Below, one piece after another: positions 6,368 through 12,632 of a stretch of DNA of 15,439 nucleotides. Where the stretch lies: contig WRDG01000027.1 of assembly GCA_009783525.1 (NCBI GenBank), positions 1-15,439 of the forward strand, written 5' to 3'. The notes under the pieces were generated by a model. The model saw nothing but the letters and a program-made list of their open reading frames with translations, did no database searches and had not been told where the DNA came from. Position numbers and translations under genes: made by a program. This DNA comes from Defluviitaleaceae bacterium. Lineage in GTDB: Bacteria; Bacillota; Clostridia; Lachnospirales; WQUN01. Numbering within the stretch: the stretch's first letter is position 1; the number at the start of each line of letters is the position of its first letter.

Positions 6368-8803
6368 TTAATTCGGCGGCAGGGGCGGCGTTTCACCCTC
6401 CGCTTTTATATAAAACGCCTTGCAATCTTTTATTCCGGCCGTGCCGTAGCCGCCGTCGAAGCAGAAGAGGGCGGAGGCGTCGCCGCCCGCGGGAGGCTTG
6501 ACGGAAAATTTTTCGGCGGCTTTGTCATACCGCGCCCCGGTGTACGCGTCGAGAAGCGAAAACGAGGCGAGCGCGCGCGCGTACCAATGGCCGCATTCGT
6601 ATTCGTTATAAGGGTTGCGGTCCTTGCCGTCGAAGCGTGCGCGGCAGGCGCGGACAATTTGCAATCCTTCGTCGACGAGCCCGGCGCTTATCATATGCGA
6701 GGCGACCTGGTATTCGATCCCCGTCCAAACCTCGTTGCTGTACACGAAGGGCAGGGCGGGAATTTTGGCGTCGTCGGGCCAGCCGCAGAGCAGAAGGCCG
6801 CCGTCGCTTCCGAGGGCGAAGCCCGGCCTTTGAGGGTTGGCGTGGCTGTGCAGGTCGGTTTTGAAATTATATTTGTATATTGCTTTAAGATGCGAACTGA
6901 CCAAAACGGGATCCATGATATCGCCGAGGCCGGCCAAATTTGCGAGCCACGCTCCTATTACGCCGTCTGACAAACAGCCCGAGCCGTATTGGTACTTCGG
7001 CCCCTCTTTTTTTATAAGCTCCCGAGCCTCGTTCGAAAGGTCGCGGTCGAAACTCGCCTTGGGAGGCTCGGTCAGGTCGATCCCCGAAAAATCCATCTCC
7101 TGCACCAGATATTCGCCGTTAAACAATTTATTTTTTACGTATTCCGCGCCGCGCTCACGCAAAGCGCGGTATTTTTGCGCCGCGCCGTCGCCAAGAGCAT
7201 CCGCTATTTCTTCCGCGGCCTTTAACGCGCCGAGGTACATGGTCGTGCACATCGGCTCCGGCCCGAAAAATTCTATGTCGTAGGTATTGTGATGGGGCAT
7301 CCGTATCACCCCTTCGCCGTCCGGATCCCAAACGGCTGCGCAGTAGTCGAGGCTCGCTTTTATTTTCGGCCACAGGCGTTTGATCCATGCGAGGTTGCCG
7401 CAGATGCGCCAGTCCCTGTACGCTTTGATGACGCCCCCGAGCTGCCCGTCCGCCGCCGCGTGGAAGTCGTGCGGCGCGGGGCGCAGCGGAAGCGAGGCGC
7501 GGAAGGTTTGGTGCCCGTCCGCGTCCTGGTTCTCGATAAACTCTGTGACGCGCATGCCGCGTTCGAGCTTGGGAAACAATTTGCAAACCGCTTGCGCGTA
7601 ATTCCAAACATGCGTGCATGAGCCGTGGCAGCAGCCGTTCGTGCAGCCGCAGCCCTCCCAGCCCCAGAGGCGCCCGTCGTGCTGACGCAGCACGGTAGGG
7701 GATTTTAGTATGCAGAGGTTTGCGGCAACCGCGTCCGTAATTTCGTCCGGGACGTTTGACGCGTAAAGCGTGTCCGAAAAAAGTTTCGAGCGTTCGCGCA
7801 ATACGCCGAGGCCGTCCGCGTAACAGCGGAACGTTTCTGCGCATGAGTCGAACCGCGAGGCGTACCACGGCTTGTAAAATTTTTCTTCAGCGCTGCAGGC
7901 GCAGCCGTCGCCGCAGCAGGGCTCCTTTGCTTCGCCGCCCGCCCGCAGGCCGCTTGCCGGCACATACCACGCGAAATTAACCGTTACGGTTTTAATTTCG
8001 CCGGGGGCAAGCGAAAGCGGGACTGCTATCGTGCCGCCGCCCGACACGTCCGGAGGCGAAAACATGCGGCTGCGGCACTGCCCTTCCGAAATATCGTTCC
8101 ACAGCATCGTAAGCGAGTCGAACCAGCCGCCGCGGAACCACGCCGTGTTAACTGCCGCGTCCGGCGCATCCGCGGCGACAATCATGTACCCTTCGTCGTG
8201 CGGACATTCTTCCGAACCGTCTTGCGCGAGCATGAAACCGCTGTGCTTCCCGTATGAAAAGGGGGCGACGCAGTCGCCGCCGTTTTTGCCCGACTTGACG
8301 ATATTTTGCGAGCAGAAATAAAAAACGCACGACTGCGCTTCGTTTGAGGCGTTGGCGAATGCGTACTCGACGGTGGCGCAGGGAAAACCGGAATTGTCCG
8401 CGTCGCCGGGTATGAACGGGCTCCAGCCCGTGATTTGCGCAGTCACGGGCATTTTGTCGTCCGAAAGTTTTATTTGCGCGAACGGGAACCGCGCTTCAAA
8501 CTCGCAGCTGCGGAAACGGGGCAGGCCGTAGTTTGTCCCGCCGAGGCCGCCGCCGCGTGCCGCGCCGTCGATGCCGTTCCAAATTTTATGTCTCGGAACC
8601 GGCCCCTCCAGCACCCGCGAAATATTTTTTTTGCCTGTTACGGTAAGAGCCGCGAAAATGTTCGGCTCATAATTTAAATTGGGAGCGTGCCTTAATGAAA
8701 ACTGCGTGAACGCGCCCGTGCCTTCAATGCAGAACATCCCGGCGCCCATGCCGCCAAGCGGGAACGCTATCTGTTCGAGGTGTTCGCCCGTGTATGTTTT
8801 CAT
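6368..8803 (-). CDS. Glycoside hydrolase family 116 (GBA2-like) protein with an altered nucleophile motif
   Basis: GH116 includes human GBA2 and bacterial beta-glucosidases and beta-xylosidases. The 811-residue protein has no signal peptide. The N-terminal beta-sandwich domain (about 1-290) starts EQIAFPLGGMGAG (10-22). The (alpha/alpha)6 barrel (about 330-760) has CCHGSCTHVWNYAQAV (391-406) and HHNTYDIEFFGP (504-515). D613 in CLSDGVIGAW is the likely acid/base. NEVWTGIEYQVASHMI (690-705), NEYECG (733-738) and YARAL with R743 are the sugar-binding end. Where bacterial relatives have a Glu eight residues before the conserved YD (as in EEPHHNTYD), this protein has R501-M-P, so the usual nucleophile seems lost. 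Cysteine-rich EPCCGDGCACS (294-304) is an odd loop. The ATG has only a weak ribosome site. The upstream isomerase gene ends in a terminator 126 bp before it. The fold is firm; activity as a retaining glucosidase is doubtful. Confidence 0.88.
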   Translation of the reverse strand: MKTYTGEHLEQIAFPLGGMGAGMFCIEGTGAFTQFSLRHAPNLNYEPNIFAALTVTGKKNISRVLEGPVPRHKIWNGIDGAARGGGLGGTNYGLPRFRSCEFEARFPFAQIKLSDDKMPVTAQITGWSPFIPGDADNSGFPCATVEYAFANASNEAQSCVFYFCSQNIVKSGKNGGDCVAPFSYGKHSGFMLAQDGSEECPHDEGYMIVAADAPDAAVNTAWFRGGWFDSLTMLWNDISEGQCRSRMFSPPDVSGGGTIAVPLSLAPGEIKTVTVNFAWYVPASGLRAGGEAKEPCCGDGCACSAEEKFYKPWYASRFDSCAETFRCYADGLGVLRERSKLFSDTLYASNVPDEITDAVAANLCILKSPTVLRQHDGRLWGWEGCGCTNGCCHGSCTHVWNYAQAVCKLFPKLERGMRVTEFIENQDADGHQTFRASLPLRPAPHDFHAAADGQLGGVIKAYRDWRICGNLAWIKRLWPKIKASLDYCAAVWDPDGEGVIRMPHHNTYDIEFFGPEPMCTTMYLGALKAAEEIADALGDGAAQKYRALRERGAEYVKNKLFNGEYLVQEMDFSGIDLTEPPKASFDRDLSNEARELIKKEGPKYQYGSGCLSDGVIGAWLANLAGLGDIMDPVLVSSHLKAIYKYNFKTDLHSHANPQRPGFALGSDGGLLLCGWPDDAKIPALPFVYSNEVWTGIEYQVASHMISAGLVDEGLQIVRACRARFDGKDRNPYNEYECGHWYARALASFSLLDAYTGARYDKAAEKFSVKPPAGGDASALFCFDGGYGTAGIKDCKAFYIKAEGETPPLPPN

Positions 8804-8888
8804 TTGTTTTACCGTTCGCGGCGCACACTATCTGCGTGCAAACATCCGCGCCTTCCGTATTTTTTTAATTGCCGTTGCAAGTCGAGCG

Positions 8889-8915
8889 AAAAAAATGCGC
8901 GGCAAAAAGCCGCGC
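8889..8915 (-). terminator. Intrinsic terminator after the second isomerase gene
   Basis: On the minus strand a 7-bp GC-only stem (8915-8909 pairing with 8903-8897, arm GCGCGGC) has a 5-nt loop and is followed by A and seven T (8895-8889). It lies 14 nt past the isomerase stop. It should separate the isomerase transcript from GH116, so the GH116 gene needs its own promoter in 8804-8888 or partial read-through. I could not find a convincing promoter in that stretch. Confidence 0.8.
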
Positions 8916-8929
8916 TTATAAATTTGCTT

Positions 8930-9769
8930 TTATGCCCGCCTTGCGGCTTCGTCGTACTCCCATGTCCGGTCCATAATTTCTTTAAAATTATCTTGATTGA
9001 CGTATTCCAAAATGAACGGAATGCCTTCGCACCGTTCGTGGTACAGCCGCAAAAAAAGAGGCCAGTCGATGTCGCCGTCGCCCAGCAGCCGCCCGTAGGC
9101 GTCGTTCAATTTTCGGTCCTTGCCGTGGAAATACGCAATGTCGCCCGCCAAATAATCGAACATGTCAATTTCGGAGCTGTTGGCTATAAAATTTGCCGGG
9201 TCGAGCAAAAACTTGAAGCGGTCCGAGCCGATTTGCTTTTTTAAACCCGCGGCGCGTTTCGCGGACGGCACGACGTCAAGCACGCAGCATTCGAGCGCCA
9301 CGCCCACATTATATTTTTCTGCGCGGCGGCACAGGTCAGCGAGGTTGTCCGCAAGCCGCGCGAAGTCGGTTTCGTAACGGTCGGCGTTTACGCCGCGCTG
9401 CCCGCCCGTGAAGCCGCATTCCGTCGCTACATAGGGTATGCCGTTCTGCCCGGCCCATTGCATGTGCCTTTCGAAAAAGTCCATGTTTTTGTCCGACTCG
9501 TTTTTGTCGGGGTGCATGCAGTTAGTGAACACGCCTACGGATGTTAGCTCGACGCCCTCCGCTCTGTAGAGCGCCGCGATTTCCGCGAAGCGTTTGTCCG
9601 TCATATCCGAGATGTCCGAACGGCCGTTGTACGCAAAATAATGCGTGTCCGCGCTGTGCAGACAGAGTTCCGTGCTCGTCACGCTCTTTTCGCGCATCAG
9701 CACGGCGGTTTCCGCGTGCGTGAGGTTTCCGAAGCTGCGAGAAACAACGCCGATTTTCAATTTTTCCAA
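8930..9769 (-). CDS. Sugar phosphate isomerase/epimerase family protein (xylose-isomerase-like TIM barrel), copy 2
   Basis: This 279-residue cytosolic TIM-barrel protein belongs to the same broad family as the protein at 2711-3499 but is only distantly similar. The metal-binding quartet is expected at E160 (VALECC), D190 (LLDPANF), H215 (YFHGKDRK) and E255 (FILEYV). This set is typical of tagatose/psicose-3-epimerase-like and other ketose-epimerase-like enzymes, with the two acidic residues also acting in proton transfer. GDGDIDWP (230-237) is a common family motif. The start is TTG at 9769-9767; the only purine-rich site is GGGCGGGA, 6-7 nt upstream, and no ATG lies nearby. It is divergent from the third UroD-like gene across 67 bp and ends in its own terminator. 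An epimerase for the sugar handled by the neighbouring glycosidases is the natural reading; the substrate is unknown. Confidence 0.85.
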   Translation of the reverse strand: MEKLKIGVVSRSFGNLTHAETAVLMREKSVTSTELCLHSADTHYFAYNGRSDISDMTDKRFAEIAALYRAEGVELTSVGVFTNCMHPDKNESDKNMDFFERHMQWAGQNGIPYVATECGFTGGQRGVNADRYETDFARLADNLADLCRRAEKYNVGVALECCVLDVVPSAKRAAGLKKQIGSDRFKFLLDPANFIANSSEIDMFDYLAGDIAYFHGKDRKLNDAYGRLLGDGDIDWPLFLRLYHERCEGIPFILEYVNQDNFKEIMDRTWEYDEAARRA

Positions 9770-9836
9770 ATTAATCCCGCCCCGTTAGGTTTTTTATACT
9801 ATATAATGTTTATACAAATTGTGCGAGGAGACTTTT
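9770..9836. promoter_or_regulatory. Divergent AT-rich promoter region between isomerase 2 and UroD-like gene C
   Basis: This 67-bp gap must hold both starts of transcription. A consensus TATAAT lies at 9802-9807 on the + strand, about 30 bp before the ATG at 9837. A second overlapping candidate, TATACT, is at 9795-9800. No good -35 box is seen for either. On the minus strand, TATAGT- and TATAAA-like boxes lie in the same AT-rich stretch. GAGGAG at 9825-9830 is the ribosome site that fixes the downstream start. Confidence 0.45.
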
Positions 9837-10874
9837 ATGCAAACTTCGAATGAAAATCACAGGCAGCGCTTCATTGACATGCTCAGCTTCAGGCCCGTGG
9901 GCAGACCGGTCACTTGGTATTTTTACCAGCCTGTCGGCCTGCTTGAACACGGCGAAAAATTGAACGACCTCTACGAAAAATATCCGGGCGACTTCGACAC
10001 ATTTACGCGGCAGCCGATACCCGTACTGCCTCCCGAGGTTTTCGACGCGGAGGGCCGCTATTACGAGCGCAAAACCGACGAGTGGGGCGCGGAATGGGAG
10101 TACCGCATCTGGGGCGTGATGGGCCACGCGCTTAACGTTCCCGTGAAAAAACTCGCAGACGCGGCTAACTATAAATTGCCGCAGCTTCCGGCATATTTGA
10201 CCGACATCGAAGGCCAAAAAAAATATTTTGCCGAGCGCAAAAAAAATTTTTACACGTTCGGGGGGGCGGGCGGCCTGTTCGAACGGATGTGGGCTATACG
10301 CGGGTTTTCAGATTTTATGATGGACATAGAGGATGACGCGCCGGAGACACTCGCGCTGCTTGACAGACTGACCGACTATTTCCGCGCGCATGTTGAGTCT
10401 GCGGCGGAAGCGGGCGCTGACGGGATTTCGTTCGGCGACGACTACGGCACTCAGGACGCGCTGCTCGTGTCAAAGGAAACATTCCGCCGCGTGGTCAAGC
10501 CGAGGCTTAAGCGCATGCTCGAACCCGCGGCCGCCAAAGGGATGCACATCCATTTTCATACCTGCGGGCGCGTGATAAATCTGTTCGACGACTTAAAGGA
10601 CCTTGGCATCGGCAGCATCTGGCCGCAGTTGCCGGCCTACGATCTGCGCGAGCTAAAGGACGCGATCGATTTTTACCGTTTTTCGATCGCCCTGCATACC
10701 GACCGCGCAATCACCATGACCCACGGCACGCCGAACGAGGTGCGCGAGCTCGTGCTGCTCGAAAATGAAATTTTCAAGCCGAAAGACGGCGGCGCGTGGT
10801 TCCACATTGAAGTGGACAACGGATTCCCGTTCGACAACATCAAGGCGATGATAGAGACGATTTATTCGCTGTAA
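9837..10874 (+). CDS. URO-D superfamily protein, paralogue C (methyltransferase-like H-x-C motif)
   Basis: This 345-residue cytosolic protein is the most methyltransferase-like of the three URO-D superfamily members here. HIHFHTCGRVINLF (237-250) carries H241-T-C243, which matches the zinc-binding H-x-C of MtaA/MtbA-type methylcobamide:thiol methyltransferases. ISFGDDYGTQDALLVS (197-212) and the following helix KETFRRVVKPRLKRML (213-228) are standard barrel elements. The distal third zinc ligand (a Cys in MtaA) is not obvious; THGTPNEVRELV (295-306) occupies that end. The reading frame extends six codons upstream to a TTG, but the ATG at 9837 has GAGGAG 6 nt before it and is preferred. It is divergent from isomerase 2. 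No corrinoid protein is adjacent, so the methyl donor and acceptor are unknown. A HemE role is unlikely. Confidence 0.82.
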   Translation: MQTSNENHRQRFIDMLSFRPVGRPVTWYFYQPVGLLEHGEKLNDLYEKYPGDFDTFTRQPIPVLPPEVFDAEGRYYERKTDEWGAEWEYRIWGVMGHALNVPVKKLADAANYKLPQLPAYLTDIEGQKKYFAERKKNFYTFGGAGGLFERMWAIRGFSDFMMDIEDDAPETLALLDRLTDYFRAHVESAAEAGADGISFGDDYGTQDALLVSKETFRRVVKPRLKRMLEPAAAKGMHIHFHTCGRVINLFDDLKDLGIGSIWPQLPAYDLRELKDAIDFYRFSIALHTDRAITMTHGTPNEVRELVLLENEIFKPKDGGAWFHIEVDNGFPFDNIKAMIETIYSL

Positions 10875-10961
10875 AACGCGCAGCGGCTTGTTGCTTCAAC
10901 GAAAAAAGCAAAATTATAAAAAATTTTAAAAATAACCCGCAGGCAAATCATTTTGTGCCTG
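10875..10961 (-). terminator. Weak candidate terminator for the redox operon in the convergent gap
   Basis: A 6-bp hairpin, CAGGCA (10940-10945) / TGCCTG (10956-10961), straddles the stop codon of the 4Fe-4S gene. On the minus strand it is followed by a T-rich tract across about 10935-10918. The stem is short and the T-run is not adjacent. The gap also carries TTGCTT/AAGCAA (10891-10896 / 10906-10911), a possible weak stop for the + strand gene. Neither is a textbook terminator. Confidence 0.3.
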
Positions 10962-11784
10962 ATATTTTCAATGCAAGCGCTTTTTTTGCACACGAAGCCG
11001 CGCAGTCGCCGCAGCGGATGCATTCGGCGGCGTTCGGCGCTTTAAACGGCTCGATTTTCAATTTGCACGCCGCCGCGCAGTCCCCGCAGGAGTCGCAAAC
11101 CGATTTGTCGCAGCGCATCCTGACGAGCGCGGCTCCGTTAAACAGAGAGTAAAACGCCCCAAGCGGACAAAACGCCCTGCAAAAGAAACGGTAGACGAAC
11201 ACTGACGCGCCCGTAAAGCAAGCGGCGAGCGACGCCTTAAAAATAAAAATCGCGCCCGCCATCCCGCGCAAAAAATCGTTTGCGGCAAGCAGAGGCAGCG
11301 CGCCCAGTATCGTCCCCGAAGGGCAAATGTATTTGCAAAACCAAGGCTCCCCGAGCCCCGACAAATCGTTCAAGGCAAAAAGCGGCAGGACGACGACGAA
11401 AACGGCCAAAACAAAATATTTTAAATAACGCGCAAACTTCATGCGCGTTATTTTTTTCGGCGTCTTTATTTTGTAAAGCAGGTCTTGCAAAAAACCCATC
11501 GGGCATACATAGCCGCACGCGAGCCTGCCGGTTGCCGCGCCGCAAGCGAGCAAAAACCCCGCGGCATACAGTCCGGCCGCGTGCGAGACGCCGCCGAAAA
11601 ACAACTGCAGCGCACCGACGGGACATGAAACGGCTGCAGCTGGGCATGAGTGGCAGTTAAGGCCGGGTGTGCAAAACATTTTTATTTTGCCTTGATAAAT
11701 TTTTCCGTTAAAAAAATTATGCAAAAACGGATTTTGAATAAGAAAAAAAAATAATTGTATATGGAGCCGCCTGATTTTTTTCAT
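10948..11784 (-). CDS. NapH-like polytopic membrane protein with 4Fe-4S ferredoxin domain
   Basis: This 278-residue membrane iron-sulfur protein resembles NapH/CcoG-type electron carriers that pass electrons between quinol or cytosolic donors and envelope partners. It has four to five hydrophobic segments (about 57-82, 118-140, 156-170, 173-200). Repeated CxxxCP motifs sit at membrane edges: C90/C94-P, C150/C154-P and C202/C206-P, plus an N-terminal cluster C38, C44, C47 and C54. A C-terminal double 4Fe-4S domain has C230-C233-C236-C240 and C255-C258-C261-C265. An ATG six codons upstream (11802) has no ribosome site. The ATG at 11784 overlaps the stop of the preceding mini-gene as TGATG, so translational coupling supports it. 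It is last in an operon with the TlpA-like and CXXC proteins, and probably supplies electrons to keep their thiols reduced. Function is inferred. Confidence 0.82.
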   Translation of the reverse strand: MKKIRRLHIQLFFFLIQNPFLHNFFNGKIYQGKIKMFCTPGLNCHSCPAAAVSCPVGALQLFFGGVSHAAGLYAAGFLLACGAATGRLACGYVCPMGFLQDLLYKIKTPKKITRMKFARYLKYFVLAVFVVVLPLFALNDLSGLGEPWFCKYICPSGTILGALPLLAANDFLRGMAGAIFIFKASLAACFTGASVFVYRFFCRAFCPLGAFYSLFNGAALVRMRCDKSVCDSCGDCAAACKLKIEPFKAPNAAECIRCGDCAASCAKKALALKISGTK

Positions 11785-11936
11785 CAGCCGATGCCAATAC
11801 ATTCGAGGCAGACGTTTGCAGCCTTGCGCATAATTTCAACAAAACCGCCCTGCAATATTCCGGCTGCGGCCAAAACCGCGCCTGCGGCTATAAATATTAG
11901 CGAAGCCGCGTTATTTTTTACGAATGTCCTAATCAA
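11784..11936 (-). CDS. CD1871A-family small CXXC membrane protein (50 aa)
   Basis: Only 50 residues long, this protein ends in CLECIGIG, which with the preceding RKAANV matches what I recall of the CD1871A family of CXXC mini-proteins in Clostridia and other anaerobes. One hydrophobic helix (about 12-32, rich in Ala, Ile and Gly) is followed by a short linker and C43-L-E-C46 at the extreme C-terminus. The N-terminal side (RTFVKNN) carries positive charge, so the N-terminus is probably cytosolic and the CXXC end probably outside. The start is a TTG overlapping the stop of the TlpA-like gene (GTGGCTTGATTAG), and its own stop overlaps the next start as TGATG. That double overlap is the best evidence that it is translated. 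It probably exchanges thiol electrons with the TlpA-like and 4Fe-4S partners. The molecular role is unknown. Confidence 0.8.
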   Translation of the reverse strand: MIRTFVKNNAASLIFIAAGAVLAAAGILQGGFVEIMRKAANVCLECIGIG

Positions 11937-12522
11937 GCCACTTATCCAAAAAAACAGAATAGCCCGCGCCGTAAGCGCCGATTATTTCTTCGAGGTTGTT
12001 GCCTTTATTGTCGAGCAGCACCGTGGTAGGGACATAGCCCGACCTCAGCATAGAAAGCACGGGCTCCAACCCCGGCGAAGACTCGTCAACCATAATAAAC
12101 GATGACGGAATCCCCGCGCTTTCGACAATCTTTACCGCTCCCGCCAAATTCGATTTGTAGTCTTCTACGAGCGCGATAAATCCGACCCTGCCGCCGTACT
12201 GCTCGATAATTTGCGGAAAGTCGGGCATCTCCGCCACGCAGGGCGGACACCATGTCGCCCAATAGTGAACAAAATAAATTTCCTTTTCGCCAAGCGACGC
12301 TTCGGTCACCGGATTGCCGTACAGGTCGGCGGCAAAAAAAGCGAACGGGAAACCGGATGACGCTTCGGTTTGCAAACCGTCAGCGTTTTCGCCGCCGGTT
12401 TCGGATTGAAAAGCATCGGAGGCCGGACTTTGGTCTTTTTGCGAGCCTTCATGCTCTTTTTGGCTTACACAGGCCGAAAAAATAATCGACAGCGACAAAA
12501 AAGCAAAAATAATTTTTTTCAT
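11929..12522 (-). CDS. TlpA/ResA-like thioredoxin-fold lipoprotein
   Basis: This 197-residue exported thiol-disulfide protein has a lipoprotein signal peptide (1-17) with lipobox FSAC and lipidated C18. A flexible, Glu/Ser-rich linker (about 19-55) follows, then a thioredoxin domain (about 57-197). The active site is W91-C92-P-P-C95 and the cis-proline loop is YVPTTV (163-168), as in TlpA and ResA. The WCPPC loop usually indicates a reducing role in the envelope, such as cytochrome c maturation or reductive repair, but no cytochrome genes are visible. The ATG has an AGAGGTG site about 5 nt upstream. It is the first gene of the operon with the CXXC mini-protein and the 4Fe-4S membrane protein, and is divergent from pyruvate carboxylase. 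The reductant is probably the downstream membrane protein rather than CcdA. That is inference from the neighbourhood. Confidence 0.9.
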   Translation of the reverse strand: MKKIIFAFLSLSIIFSACVSQKEHEGSQKDQSPASDAFQSETGGENADGLQTEASSGFPFAFFAADLYGNPVTEASLGEKEIYFVHYWATWCPPCVAEMPDFPQIIEQYGGRVGFIALVEDYKSNLAGAVKIVESAGIPSSFIMVDESSPGLEPVLSMLRSGYVPTTVLLDNKGNNLEEIIGAYGAGYSVFLDKWLD

Positions 12523-12543
12523 GCGGCACCTCTTTCCAAAAAT

Positions 12544-12572
12544 ATTATTTCATACATTTGTGCGTTTGGCAA
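12544..12572 (-). promoter_or_regulatory. Candidate promoter for the redox operon
   Basis: On the minus strand, TTGCCA (12572-12567) and AATAAT (12549-12544) are 17 bp apart, giving a short leader before the TlpA-like start at 12522. It adjoins, end to end, the -35 box of the pyruvate carboxylase promoter, so the two genes share a compact divergent control region. Confidence 0.45.
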
Positions 12573-12575
12573 AAT

Positions 12576-12605
12576 TTGTAAAACTTCGTTTCGTTGTGAT
12601 ATATT
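12576..12605 (+). promoter_or_regulatory. Extended -10 promoter for pyruvate carboxylase
   Basis: TTGTAA (12576-12581) and TATATT (12600-12605) are separated by 18 bp, and a TG one base upstream of the -10 box makes an extended -10. Transcription would start near 12612, leaving a leader of only about 20 nt that carries the GGGAGG ribosome site (12622-12627). There is no room for a riboswitch. Confidence 0.6.
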
Positions 12606-12632
12606 GGCAAACAACATATATGGGAGGCAAAC

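Noticed and set aside
8823..8839. Imperfect palindrome GCACAC-TATCT-GCGTGC upstream of the GH116 gene, a possible operator.
   Set aside because: One arm has a mismatch, it matches no operator family I can name, and no promoter could be fitted around it.
4984..10874. Calling any of the three UroD-superfamily genes hemE.
   Set aside because: None shows the HemE N-terminal Arg-rich substrate motifs, no heme genes are adjacent, and lengths and metal-site motifs fit the non-HemE branches.
10948..11802. Longer start for the 4Fe-4S protein at the ATG 11802.
   Set aside because: No ribosome site precedes it, and it lies inside the coding sequence of the CXXC mini-protein; the TGATG junction favours 11784.
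12523..12632. Possible riboswitch or biotin (BirA) operator before pyruvate carboxylase.
   Set aside because: The predicted leader is only about 20 nt, and no clear BirA-type inverted repeat (TTGTTAAC-like arms) is present.
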